A stretch of DNA of 64,000 nucleotides from Galaxea fascicularis (lineage: Eukaryota; Cnidaria; Anthozoa; Scleractinia; Euphylliidae), in the NCBI GenBank assembly GCA_948470475.1, contig OX419336.1, positions 22,760,445-22,824,444 of the forward strand. The letters run 5' to 3'. Below the pieces are notes generated by a model that did no database searches, was not told the DNA's origin, and worked only from the letters and a program-made list of their open reading frames with translations. Below are positions 31,329-45,800 of the stretch, one piece after another (position 1 is the first letter of the stretch; each line of letters begins with the position of its first letter). The position numbers were made by a program, and so were the translations under genes.

Positions 31329-33778
31329 ATGGCCGCGGAGCCAACCGTGTCTACCTCTCATGTGGAGCACCTCTTGGCGGAGATTGAATCGAGTGACGGT
31401 CTTCTTGGACCGACGCTAAGGTGAATCGTGAGCTAAAAATATCATTCATACATGCATAACTTAAGCTTATTATTAAAATATCTCAGAAACCTCTAGACTT
31501 TCTAATCTTGACAATGGTTGAACAAGGAAAGTTTTTTGTTTTCATTTTGCTTCATTTCTATTGTTTCATAATTATTACAGAGCCGTGTACGATGGAAAGC
31601 AGCACACTGAATTTATGGACAAGCTGGAAGAACGAATACGAGTTCACGACAGGGATATCGAAAAGATGTGCAACTACCACTATCAGGGCTTCATTGAATC
31701 GGTGAATGAGTTGCTGAAAGTACGTGGAGAAGCACGAAAACTCAAAGTATGTTCATATAGTGTGCTTTGTTGGCTAACTCCACTGAGACTCCATTTCCTA
31801 CATGTGTGGTAGTTATACTTAGTTTCATCCCTGTACGTGTTTTATCGGGGGTTTCTTTCGATTTATGATGTTGACAAGTATTCGAACATCTCTTACAAGT
31901 TTTCTTGTTCAGAAGAAAGAGGACCCTTCTTTGAAAGTTGTAACCCCTTGGTTTTAATTATTACACATTCCATTGCCCCAGAGTGCAGATTTACGGAACA
32001 CATTCCTGTACACGATAACTCGTCCTACTGGTCAATTCTCTTTTTATTTTAAAGCGAGGACGAATATTAAATCCTTTTGACAGTAGTTTAACTGTCTTTG
32101 TGAATATTCACCCTGTAGGAGTGACATGCATTTAAAACAGTTTGCTTGACATAGAGTACTAGGACAAGAGTCATTTCCTTGCTCTGACACTCTGTAGTCT
32201 CAAGGAAGTGGGACTCTCTCTGTAGTCTCTACCATTGGGATACCCTAATGATTCCAGTAAGCATTGGACACCAGCAGCTGTTGTTTTGTGACATTTGTTG
32301 TACACTCATTCTGTGAAGGTGGAAGGGATGAACTTAATGGAAACAGCTCCATACATTAATTTTACATGCATCACTGTCATACTAACCCTGTTCCAAAAAC
32401 AAATAGAGTTTGAGTCAGAAACTGCATGCATAATAATAATTATTAATGAATGGGGCTGTGTGGAAATCTTGCCGAACTTAACTGTTGGTTGATGAAATAG
32501 GGGACACCAGCCCTCTTACAGCTTGATATAGAAAAAAAAACAACTTGCTGTCAATCAGGAAATTTGTAACTTCAGAGGCCAATTTAGTTCTAGTTTGCTG
32601 CAAGTAGGTTTAATTTGATGTACCATAATTTAACCCTTTAACGCCTAGAGGTGATCAGCTTGTGCATGTAGCTTCTCCTTACAATCAATACATTATCCAG
32701 CAGACAGGTAATGAGAATGGTAATGGTAATGGTAATGGTAATGGGATTTATATACTGCATTTTCTATGTTATATATATTGAAATGTGGTTTACATCATCC
32801 AACCCACCCAACCCATGAAATTACGAAATAGCACAAAGTCCAGTGTAGCGAAAGCAGTTAAGTCGCGCGCGCGCGATGTACGACACTTGAAGCGGCGCGC
32901 ACTTCTGAAACAAACTTTGCATGCGCAACATTGCGTAAGTTTTCACCACTTTCTTATTTAAGCTGGTTTACGTTTGAAGTTGCAATACTTTTTGGCCTTA
33001 AGAGTACTAGTTTAGTTGTTGCAAGTTTCTTTGAACGTGTATTCAGTCATTTAAGGCTTTTTCATACGTATTTGTTTCGTTCGTGCGCTACTTGTGTTTC
33101 TAGATCTTTCTAGTAAGTTCCGTGGTGTCGCGAAAGCACACGCGTAGCGCCACGACACCCAACTAAAGTCATAAAGGATTAGTTTTTTCCGTTAGCAAGA
33201 TCAGTTGACGCAAGATCTGTTAATTCACCTCAAGTTTCTCCAAGTTTAACATTGTTCTGGAGACCAAGGCAGCACCAAGGTAATTGTTTTTTACGCTAAT
33301 TTAGTTTGCTTACATAAGCGGTTTACATCTTCAGTTACTTAAGTTCAATTTTATCGCTTATGAATTGTAAATTTAAGACTTAAGGTTTTAGATGGTCAAG
33401 TTGTATACGACATCGTTTTACCATTATTTGTAAATCGATCTTAAGTTTTCTCTTTTTATCTTTGTAACTTTTAAGCATGTGAGATGTACTTATATCCTGT
33501 TATTTTCGCAAGCTAACTTGTAATTTATTTGTATCTTTAATTTTAGTTCTCACGGTGTTTATAGAGTTTTAAAGAATAAACAGCAGTTTGTGAACTGACG
33601 TTCCCCCAAATCACTGGAGCAATAACCAGACCAGCACACCGGGAACTCCTTGCCCTACTCTTTCCAATTAGTGTGTGGGTTCTTTAACGTCCCACAAGGT
33701 TATGAACATTGAAGTGTTGTGAGACGGGTTATCGTCCTTATCTGAGAAGACTAGAAAGTCTAACCATTTGCAGATGTC

Positions 33779-33811
<33 letters not shown>

Positions 33812-36800
33812 AAAGACCCTGAGTGTTGGTCCGGCCGGGGTTTGAACCCACGACCTCCCACACGGTAGCTCTACCACTGAGCCGACCAGTTGGCGGTTGG
33901 AACAGACAAATGCATCAGCCAGAGGGTGTTACCTTGATATAACCCAACTTAACTAATGTACAAGGAAATGTATAACATCTAGGAAGGAGAATTAAATTCT
34001 GACTACACTCACACGAGACATTCAATGTGAATAGTTTATGGAGGTTGCGTCAGTCAGCCAGCTGATTCAATGTATCCTAATGTGTATTAATAGGACATTT
34101 GCACGATGACGCCATTTGACTACAACTACCAGAATTCAGTTTGTTTTTCCTTTCAAATTCAAATTTTGTAATCCCAACTGGGTAAAAATAACAATAGCTC
34201 TCATTAGCACGAGAAAAGCAAAACCTGAAGGATTCTGGTAGTTGTAGTTAAATGGCGTCATCGTGCAAATGTCCCATTATTCTTATGTTCCCCTAACAAA
34301 TTTAACTAATGGTTCAGGGTCTGAAATTAACTTTTTTCTAAGGGAGCCAATTGGCGACTAACCTAAAAATTTTGGTCGCCAAATGGAAGGGTTTGGTCGC
34401 CAAAGACAAGTGTTAGTTTTTTTGGTTTGGTTGTATTAATTTTTCGTTTTACTCCAGTAGTTTTAATTTACGTTAATTTATAGTAAAAGCAAAAAATTTA
34501 AACTTTCTTTCACTATAATTAAACAAAATGTTTCCATTTAACACAATATTATTACATACAGCTATTATTGCTCGAACCAGTCCCCCACCTAAGTCAGTGG
34601 CCATGATAAAAACTATAAAAACTAATTGAGTCGATTACTGACCAATACAATGGCAATGCAATAGCATTTACTCTGTTTACTGGTATTTAGGTTAAGTATG
34701 AAAAGATTTAAATTAAGCGCGCTTGTTTCGACTGACGCTTTATTCGTCACGACTCGTCACGATTTTCGCCACGTCATGTTTTTGCCCGCGATATCAGAAT
34801 TGCGAGAAGTCGCTGAAACAATATAGCGCCGGGTAATTATGGCGATCGTAAAATCGTCGCTTTGTTTTACTTACAATTCTCCATGGCAGCTTTATGTTTT
34901 CTTTAAAAAACTAGAGGCCGTAATGGCCTTCACTCGGGCTTTTCGAGTGGCAAATGGGTGTTGTGGATGATTTATAATAAAATTATACATGTGTTTTGTG
35001 ACTCAAACTCGATTCGTTAAAGCATTGGGCTGCCTGTGTGAGTGTGCGTGCCAGCGGAAATAAACACGACAGGACCGTGGGAACACAAAGAAGCTTAGTT
35101 TTCTGCTTTTCTGTGACAGACTTTTTAGCTTTTTCACTGGTATCCTACTGGGCTCGCGATCACAACGTCTTGATGGCATTCACGGTTGTCGTTAAAATAC
35201 ACAAACTTAGCATAACGAGATCTGAATTTCTTTCTATATTTTATTTTCACTGAGGCATCACGTTGAGCATGTACAGATAACTGCATTGCCTTCTCAAATA
35301 CCTCGCAGTTTTCAAGTACATCCGACAGTTGTGTTGATAAAACTGATAAACTTACACATTCATGTAGAAAACGCGAAGGTACAAGATTACACATAAAACT
35401 AACATACTACACAGCCTTGATACAGCTGATAATCCACAATCTAAAGTATACAAAAGAAATTAAATACTGGTGACAATAGCCATAAAAGTAAAAACGTTAC
35501 TTGTATCTTCGCTTCGATGCGTGGGTTCTTCATCACCCAACATGGACGCTTTCCTGTTGCTGTTGTTACTACTGCTGTTCGTCTTTGTACCTCTAATCTC
35601 ATCATCAACGGGTATCTTGTATTCGCCAGCACCTAAACTGTTCGTGTCAAAGTTTCCACTCAACTTCTTCAAGGAACATTTCTCATCGGTAGTCAAAGCC
35701 TTTGTACACTTTTTGTACTCATTGATAGCTCATTCAGCTCATTTGATCTCATAATATTTTTCACGTTTGCTTCGAGTTCGCGGAGCGACCCGTTTGGAAA
35801 TGTACGCTCACCATCATCATTTATGTGGGTCTACCGCGAACGGCGTGTGCGTTTGTAAGTGGTTTGAGCGTATTGGATACGACACCATTTGCCATAGCTG
35901 TAGACAGGTCAACTTTTTCCTTTGAAAATCCGTCGAGGAATCCTCAGTTGCTTTGTGTCTTGCTTTTCAACACACAAGACAAGCGTAAACATAACATAAA
36001 CAGGTTTTTACCGGGTTTTACCGGTTCATCGTTAGCGCCTGCGCAAATACGCCGGAAATGAGGTTTGTGGAAAACAACGAAAAAAAAACAAACAAACAAA
36101 CAAACAAAGAACGGACGACAGATTTAGACTCGGGCCTTCCACAGGAAGCCCGAGTAAAAAGCCCATTTACCTTGGAATTCCAAATGCCGAGGGGACAAAA
36201 GGTTAGTCGCCTGCTGGCGACCAGTTCTAAATTTCTGGTCGCCAACGCTCAATTTTTGGTCGCATTGGCGACCAGTCAGTCGCAATGTCGGACGCTGTGG
36301 TTGCAAGAATTAGAACCTGTGCTACACCAGATACGAAAACCCACTAAAAAAAACACCATTTAGATGTGGCCAAAAAATATGTGAAAACATATTCCTCATC
36401 TAATGCAGCAGCAAAACACCGCAAGGAAAGGGCACTCTACAATTAATTCACACAAGTTTATCAAAACGAAACATAATCCTAAAAGAAAATAGGGTGAGGC
36501 TAAATCGCATGGGTGGGTGGGTCGTAGGTCGTGGGTCGTGGGTCATGTTTGTTTGAAGATAAAAAAAAAGATATATATATGCTCCCTCAGTGCTCGGTCC
36601 AGATTTGCAATTGCCCGCTCACGAATTAATTTCCCCGAACTCCTTTTATGAAACGTTGAACAAAGGAAATCTGTCTCCCATTAACTATGAACATTTTTCC
36701 TTCTGGTTTGGCAAACAATTTCGGTAAACCTTAACTAAAGTGTTCAAAAAATTATATGCTTAGCATTGCCGTGCGCGTTTGCCGAGAATGGATGTACTAA

Positions 36801-39800
36801 TTAAAATAGGAAAAGGGGGGTCCGAAAACCGCAAAACTGCATCGGGTCTTTGCCCGAATACCGAAACCGCACGTGCATGGAAAAGGTCGTACTTGCAAAC
36901 AACAGAGTTAAATTGTAAACTGATATAATAAACCCTGATGCGTTGTAAAACAAAGCACTTGGTTCGCGCTTGCAAAACAACCGGGTACTGACCCGCCGTT
37001 CTAAAGATGGCGAACTAACTGGTCACGTGTCTTGTTTAATATTGGTTGGTTCCAGTCTATACCAAGTGTCGCCGCAAAACATAAATGTTTCGACACCACT
37101 CCACATACAAACTCCTTCCGAATTATGTACTCTGATTTCCTATAACTGACATTTATAGAGAAGTAACTGATCCTTATCAGCCAAAGGAAGGATGTCCTTG
37201 TCAGTCAAATCGTTTTGTAGGGTCTAGTCTGTTTCGATAATTTCCAGTCGTTGATAAAAAAAAGTAAAAGAAATAATAAAATGTAAACCACTGACGGATT
37301 GTTAATGTAACATCTTTGGCATGAAAGTATGTATACGTGACGTGCAGAGGGATCTCGGACCCATGACCCACTACCCACTACCCACGACCCACGACCCTCC
37401 CACCCACGACCCACCCACCCACGCCGATTAGACAATCTCAAGAAAATAAAGTGGGTAAACACTTCAACTGACCGACCTAGAATGATTAAGCATCCCATGA
37501 TGCAACGCAAGTCTCCCCACCTTGCTGGCAGAATAATAATTTCTGACTAATTCGTCCCTCAGTTGTCAGAAATTACATTTTTCAGATCTTGGGAGTTAGT
37601 TTAATTTAGAGCTCAAGTAGTCATTAGAATCTGGATGGGGAGCTTAAAAGAGAGGGTCAACAAAAAAGCTAAAAGAGCTACAACATATTAATATTATTAT
37701 TCTCAAATCCTTAATAAAATTCTAACAGGATTTTAATAGGACATCAGGTTTCTCCTGGTCCCTTTGGAATTTTTATTATACTTGGTTCTATTCTCACAGA
37801 GAATTTACAAGCTGGGCTCCAAGTAAAGTTACAAATAAATAAAAGGTTATTGCTGACAAGTGTGCATGTAAAACTTGAATCAAGCACCCAACCCTCCTAT
37901 GGTAATTTATCACCTTGATAGTGCAAAGTGCTGCTGTCATGGCAACGTTGTTTCCAAAAAGGGTAGATACACTGTATCTGAGCTGAGACTTACCATCATG
38001 CACATGAAGCACTGATAAGAAACAAATATTTCCTTTAATTTGAACACAGATAAAAGTCCGGGAAGTGAATGAAGCTATGCAAGAATCAGGGCGCGAGGTT
38101 TGTATGTTCTGTGATTACTACAAAACTCTTTCCAAAGCAACTACATTGTATTTGAATGCTGTTCATGGTACCAATAATACATGTATTATTTTTCTTTTTA
38201 TAGCTTACAAGCAAATGTGAAAATTTGATTCAGTGCCGCACAACACAAAGAAATATTGTATCAGCAATAGAAACCCTCAGTCTTTGTTTACCAGGTAAAT
38301 AGTTAATGTAACACTTAAAATTGTATTTTAGGCCACTGCCCATAATGGAAAAAATAATTTAGCCTCTGTACAGGTTAAACATGCACTGTGGTTGTTAAAT
38401 AGGAGATGGTTTAAACCTTGCTTGTCAATGATATTATTGTGAATTTGTTTGCTTATAAATATTATTTTGGTTAAGCCTTCTGCCTCTTGGGTCTTGGTAA
38501 ATGGGTCCTACAGTGTATTTGGTGTTGGGATTAGAATGTACATGTACAGGTACAATTTTCCAAGGCTTCAACTTTATCTGTAGTTGTTGACTTAATATAC
38601 TGCAGATTGTATAGCCAAAGGCATGTGATAATGATAATAGGTAGTGGAGTTGAAATAAGTGAAGCTGATGTCAGTCGATTCCTGTTGAGATATGTCAGAT
38701 GGAGCATAGTACAGTAGAGAACACAGTGTGGGGTAAAGACTTGCCTTGGTGAAGACATGTACAGTATGTGTATGTTACAGGTTAAATTTGATCTCAGGTC
38801 ATTTTTGATTTAACCTAGGTCAAAATGAAATTCCGTTGTCTTCTCATGAATAATTAGGGTTAGGAGACAAAGGAGTTTCATTTTGACCTAGGTTAAATCA
38901 AAAATGACCTGAGATCAAATTTAACCTGTAACATGTATACCATGATTAGCAAATTATACATGTGTGGAAGCAAAACCTCGTAGCAGATACTTACTTACAA
39001 GTATGTTTTCCTGCAGTGTTGGAGATGTATGCAAAACTTAAGGACCAGATGAAAAACAGAAGGTCAGTGTCTTATGAATGTCGAATGAATGAATGCAGAA
39101 ACGAGTAAATGAATGAATGAATGGATATTAAAATTTTATGCTCTTAACAGTCACTTCAAGGTGAACCAACATATTTCATTTCTTACAAGTAGTATTGTTA
39201 TTTATTTTATGTTGGATTCTTTGTTTTGAAAGAATTGTGCATATTATTTGGAAGAATAATCTATTACCTGTGTGAGACTCAAATGCACATCTTTATTTTG
39301 AATTATGTCTGAAGGTATTATCCAGCTCTGAAAACTTTGGAACAGCTAGAACACACATACCTACCACGTATAAAGAGGTAATTCTAAGATGAAAAGTTAC
39401 ATGTACATCAAAGGCATTCTAAATACGTCTACTTTTTTTCTTTTGTGAGAGGTTCCATGTGTGAAATAATGCATGAAATCACATGATCACAGGCCAATAA
39501 TATTGTCCTTGATATGTGTAAAGGGGCAATATCACGCTATTTTTAGTAACACATTGAAAATTAAAAATTTGCTTTTCGGTTGATGCCAAAGGTAAAATAA
39601 TGGTTAAAATTCCTTTAAAAGTTTACTGTAATGCAAAGAAATTATACTCACACAATTTTGGAGGCAGACAACCAAGACAAGGATCAGTTCCAACAAGTTT
39701 GAATTGAATTTCCATGTTGTAATCTCTCTAAAAATGGATTTTAACATATTTCAGTACATCCTTTCATTCTAAATTCACTTTATTTCTTGGAATTGATGAT

Positions 39801-42800
39801 GTAGAAAGGATTCGAATATTAACAAAGTGTTTGAAGCTAGAATTAAGTGAATTTTGAGCAAAAACCTCCATGATACTGCCCCTTTAAAGTACATGTAATG
39901 ATGGGGATGATGGGAAGCTCCTGCTCTTAATATTGTTTCTAGGAGGGCTAGTACACTGTAGTTGCACTGTTACACTGTTTTCTGGAATTTGTTGTCAGTA
40001 GTGAGTTTCAAGAAGAGTACTTTATATGTAATACAAGTCCACAAAGTTTAGTTGATTTAAGTCACCTCTACAACTTATGGAAAACCCTCTTGTAGTATTT
40101 TATTAAAGTCCTGAGCTGAGTTGCTCAAAGCATAGTTAGTGCTAACCCAGGTTAAAGACCATGACAACCTATAGGTTTTAATACATCTTAACCAATGGTT
40201 AGCGCTAACCATGCTTCAAGCAACTTGGCCCTGGTCTCTATCACTGAGTTGTTTTCTAAAATGAGAAACACTACTCTAGACTTTCCTTTTCACCCAGGAG
40301 TGCATGTGTAAATGACTACCTCTGAACTGCTGGGGAATCAGCACAAAATGTTGCTACTTTAAACCCAAGGTGTACTAGCATCTCAAACAGGGGAGGGCCA
40401 TGACATATGAACCACATGTGATCTGAACAAGGCATACAGTGTACCTTCTTCTCAGTTTACTCTGTCTAGCATATCTCATCCACTGTTTGATTGATAGGTT
40501 CAGATTTGCAGAGATCATGCAAAACAGTATTCCTGTTTTAAGAAAGCACATCAAAGAGGCATCTATGGCTGACCTGAGAGTAAGAATTCGGATCAGTTGT
40601 TTGCAATCAGTTGTTTGCATTAATTTTAATCTTATTTTCTACCTTAACAATTTAGGGTTAAACACAACCATTAAGCCTTTGTTTCTGAGCTGTCAGTGCT
40701 CGGATGAAAGGGCTGGCACCAGTTGTTCAAAGACCAGATAACTCTATTCATCAGATAATCCACTTCATTATATCTGTCAGTCAGTACATGCAGGAATGTG
40801 ATTGGTCAGTTTTGCAGGCTGTAGTCTACTCTATTTTCCATGTGTTCAATTAACTCCAGAGATATAATAAACGTCTTACTAACCTCGTTTTCATGAACCG
40901 TACTGTAAGTTAAAGTCCTTGTTTTTTCCCGTTGAATTATGGCCCGAGCGTTTTGTGCTTGGGCTATAAATCAATAGGGAAAACCTGATCCATAACTTAC
41001 AGCATAGACCTTGAACATGGTTACTAAGAGGTATACCAGCAGATAAAAATTTTGTATACCTCTTTCATTAAATGTATTGCAACTGATACATTTTATCTGC
41101 TGGATAGTGCCTTATCTGTTGGATAGAGTCATCAGCTCATACAATATTGAAGCCTGTTTAGTTTATGAGAAGCATACAGTGTGATGCAGGTACTAAAAAA
41201 TTGAATACGGGGAGGCTCCATCCCGAGGTCTGACCTCTTACCTTTTTATATACCTTTTTAGACAGAAAAGGTACCCCTTTTTGTATAACTTCCATTGGAA
41301 CAAGCTTAATTTTTAACTGATCTAACTGGCCCATTCGTCATTTTCATGTAGCATTCAACAAATTAAAACAATACAGTCATAAGGTATGTGTGTTCAAATT
41401 ATTTTAATGAAAGGCCCTTTTAGATACCTAAATGACAGATTTCCCCACCCTTTCATATACCTGAAGCAAGAAAAAGAGACCCCTTTTGGATGGAGCTTCC
41501 CCGTGTAAGCCATTATAGGGAGAAACCCCGATCCTCCCCAGGTTCTCCAAAGAGTACAGCAATTCCATGATTTTTAGGTTTCCTGAAGTGTAGCAAGGGA
41601 GGTAGGGAACGAGGGGAGAGCAAGGAGAGAGAGGGAGGGGTGGCATTGTTAGATACAAGAGTTGGTATTTTTTTTAATATTATCACATGAATAAAGACAT
41701 GTCCATTCTACAGGATTTTCTGGAGAAAATAAGGAAGGTGTCTGAGAAGCTGGGTTCAATTGCTATGAAGCAGGTTGGTACTAAAAGTACTTTTTGATTA
41801 GTGTGACGTGAGTCTTTCCCTTGCGCGACAAGATTGAACAAAAGACTATACAAAACCCTTCCCGCAAACCCGCAACACACCAACAGACTAAGTAATGCTA
41901 CAAATTTAATAAAGTTAAAATACATAGAAGATTATTAAACACAGAACTAACAACTCCTAACTTATAATTTAGATATAAAACTAAGCTAACTTAAAAGATA
42001 ACACTAAATTAATTAATTACTTAACTCTTATATTTACAATTGGACAGTTTAGTTCAGTTCTTTGATAGTCCAGTAATTCCTTGTCCTTGATACTCTTCCA
42101 AAACAAACAAACCGAAAACAACCTACGACCATCAACCTTCTCACAATCTTTCTTCACCTTTGGCGCCCTCCTTCTTTACCTTGCTCTAGCTCTTAGCTTT
42201 CATCTTTCTTCTTCGTACTCGCTTTTTCCAACACCTTCGCGCTCGCCGCCGCCGACAAAGGGGTTTTGTCTGTGGGACACAGCTGGCTCCTACCAATGGC
42301 TCTTGGCAGTGATTTCTTGAGCGTCGTGGCCTTCGACCTTTCAGTTCGCAAACTTTCCTTCTTCTTGCTTCTCTCCCACTTTCTTTCCTTCCAACGGACA
42401 ACTGACTGACCGACCACCTTCACCACGAAACTTACATTTTATACAGATGCATACTATTAGCAATTAACACTTAACATACATACGCGGTACCTTACAATCC
42501 TATGTTATTTTACACTCTTACGTCCTAAACACGATAACTTTACACTCCTATGATAACGCTTTACAAAATTTACAAGATATTAATTACAGACTAAGTTACA
42601 ATACATCTCTAATTACAAACCACACTACAACGCTGAATTAACACTAGATAATTAACGCTAGGACGATATGAAATACTGAAACCGAAAAACTAACAAAAAG
42701 CTAAATAAAAACATGACAAAAAAGACAAAAACAATGACGAAAAATGTAAATATTAGAAATTCCGTGACACCTTCCCCCCAAAGAAGTCTATTTTTGGGGT

Positions 42801-45800
42801 GGGCACACAAAAATAGAAAGGGAAAAAAAAATAATAGAGATGGGATGGGATGGGATGTACGAGCTCTAGCAAGTTTGTTAGGTTATTTATTCTTTGATTT
42901 AGCTCATCACATCTGCTCTTATGTATCCGTGCTACTGTTGCTGCTTCAGCTGCAGCTTTGCTCTCACAATCTTGTTTAGTTTCTTCTATAGACTGTTGTC
43001 GACGCCTTTCCGCTTGTTTCCTTGCAATAGCCAAAGCTTCTCCTATGGCAATTTCCCTTTCCAACGCTGCTTCATTTCTGAGCTTCTTCGTGAGGTTTTC
43101 TGCGAGGTTTTTCATCTCTTCTTGCTTTACTCTCTCTGTCTCTTCAGCCGCTTTCTGTAGAGCAGCATGTTTTTCTTCCTGGAATTGCTCCCATTGCTTA
43201 AGGACGTTTTCTTTAGAAAGAGTTTGTCCAAAAGATGATCTGCCTAGTAGGCAATCTACGGGCAATTTATCTAGCACCCCAACCAACTCAACATGTTTTC
43301 CCTGTCCACTTTCAATTTCAACTTTGGCCAGGGGTACAATTAGGCGTTCACCCGTTGCTGTCAAGACTGACATTTCCTCCCCAGTTAAAGAACCATTTTT
43401 AACAAACTTCTCATGCACCAGGGTTCTTGTGCAACCCGAATCAACAATCATTTCTGCTGATTTACCCTCAATTTTTCCTTGAACATTACATGATGGAAAT
43501 TCTAGTTCGTGTGATTCTAAGGGAGTCATACATAGTAAGTACCCTTGTGCCGGCCTGTTATTGCCTTTACCACAATTAAAAGACATATGACCTGACTTCC
43601 CACATTTATAGCATGTGACTGGCGACCTAAGATTCCTCCTACTAGGAGTAATACCGGGCTTTGTTTGTTCTCCTGAGACTTGTTCCTTAATAGGAGGCTC
43701 CCTTTTGTTTTGTGACTCTTTTTGAAAACTACCCCCCTTATTCTTACCAAAGGAAGCATACCTGCCTTCCACAAGGGGACCTTTTCGAGACTGAACGTGT
43801 AAATTTGCGAGATTCCCGAGTTCTTCTGCTGTTCTAGGTTTTTGCTCTTTTAGCCACGCCCTAAGTTCTGGACTCACCGCGTCAAGAAGACGTTCCATCA
43901 TAAACTGTTCTAATATCTTCTCTACATCACCTGTAGCCTCAGCCACTGCCATCCATCGATTTAGATATCTTCTTGTCCTGTAACCCCACTGCACAAAATC
44001 CTCGTCCGGTTTCTTTTCTGAAGTTCTAAACCTATATCTGTAATGATCCGCTGTTAACTGGTAACCCTTAATGATAATTGATTTACTTTCTTCGTAACTT
44101 TGTGCCGCGGGATCTGGAATTTCCAGATAAATGGACTTGGCCTTCTCAGTAAGTTTAGGAACTAAATTACCAACCCATTCGTCTTCGGGTAATCCTTGAG
44201 CCTTGGCAGTCATTTCAAAAATTCGAAAATAATCATCAATGTCCTCGCCCTCTCTCATCTCCCTTATTTTCATAAACTTAGGTTTTCTAACGCTGCTTTG
44301 TTGTCTACCAACTTCTCTGACAGCAAACTCTTCCTTCTCAATCCTAAGCTTTCTAAGTCGTTCCTCCTCTCTAACTAACCTTTCTTCTTCCTCCCGTGCT
44401 TTCTGACTCTCGTGTTCTTGTCTCTCTCTTTCAATCTGCCTTTCATATTCACGTTTCTCCCTTTCAGCCTCCCTTTCTTCCATCCTAATCTGTCTTTCCA
44501 TTTGTAACAGCTGTAACCACTGGTCAAACGTTAGGTTGCCCGCTCTCTCTTCGTCCACCGTTTCTTCAGAGATCGCCGTTTCTTCTGTATTAGCTTCTTC
44601 CTCGGACATTAATTTATCGTGCGTCCTCAGCTTACTTGCTAGAGTCTTAACCCCATCCTTTTGGGTAAAAAGAATAAACCTTTTCCTAGCTTCAGCCCTA
44701 AGCTCTTCTAAAGACCAAGATTTGTAATCAATGCTTTTATCAGCCATACTAATTCCTAATAATAATGTGTTGCGTCTTTGCGTCTGAGTAATGTACAGGG
44801 AAAGAGACCAAGGGAAAATTATCCCACTCCTGACACCAAAAATGTGACGTGAGTCTTTCCCTTGCGCGACAAGATTGAACAAAAGACTATACAAAACCCT
44901 TCCCGCAAACCCGCAACACACCAACAGACTAAGTAATGCTACAAATTTAATAAAGTTAAAATACATAGAAGATTATTAAACACAGAACTAACAACTCCTA
45001 ACTTATAATTTAGATATAAAACTAAGCTAACTTAAAAGATAACACTAAATTAATTAATTACTTAACTCTTATATTTACAATTGGACAGTTTAGTTCAGTT
45101 CTTTGATAGTCCAGTAATTCCTTGTCCTTGATACTCTTCCAAAACAAACAAACCGAAAACAACCTACGACCATCAACCTTCTCACAATCTTTCTTCACCT
45201 TTGGCGCCCTCCTTCTTTACCTTGCTCTAGCTCTTAGCTTTCATCTTTCTTCTTCGTACTCGCTTTTTCCAACACCTTCGCGCTCGCCGCCGCCAACAAA
45301 GGGGTTTTGTCTGTGGGACACAGCTGGCTCCTACCAATGGCTCTTGGCAGTGATTTCTTGAGCGTCGTGGCCTTCGACCTTTCAGTTCGCAAACTTTCCT
45401 TCTTCTTGCTTCTCTCCCACTTTCTTTCCTTCCAACGGACAACTGACTGACCGACCACCTTCACCACGAAACTTACATTTTATACAGATGCATACTATTA
45501 GCAATTAACACTTAACATACATACGCGGTACCTTACAATCCTATGTTATTTTACACTCTTACGTCCTAAACACGATAACTTTACACTCCTATGATAACGC
45601 TTTACAAAATTTACAAGATATTAATTACAGACTAAGTTACAATACATCTCTAATTACAAACCACACTACAACGCTGAATTAACACTAGATAATTAACGCT
45701 AGGACGATATGAAATACTGAAACCGAAAAACTAACAAAAAGCTAAATAAAAACATGACAAAAAAGACAAAAACAATGACGAAAAATGTAAATATTAGAAA

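Larger units (their letters stand above)
31747..35152. other. EXOC6 intron 2, proximal part
   Basis: No gene. Contains (GGTAAT)n at 32707-32742 running into a GGGATTTATATACTGC...TGTGGTTTACA repeat, a CGCGCGCG patch at 32866, an imperfect GTGTCG/CGACAC hairpin at 33124-33160, the SINE at 33600-33895 and the MITE at 34088-34280. TTTTGGTCGCCA words at 34365-34405 recur at 36210-36270. Confidence 0.5.

Noticed and set aside
32838..33605. Solo LTR candidate starting TGTAGCG and ending near AATAAACAGCAG
   Set aside because: I could not find matching target duplications or a second copy in the window; the right part belongs to the SINE at 33600.
42193..42426. Basic ORFs inside the LTRs (also 45234-45467)
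   Set aside because: They lie in both LTR copies, overlap in two frames and have no family signature; they are Arg/Lys-rich by composition only.
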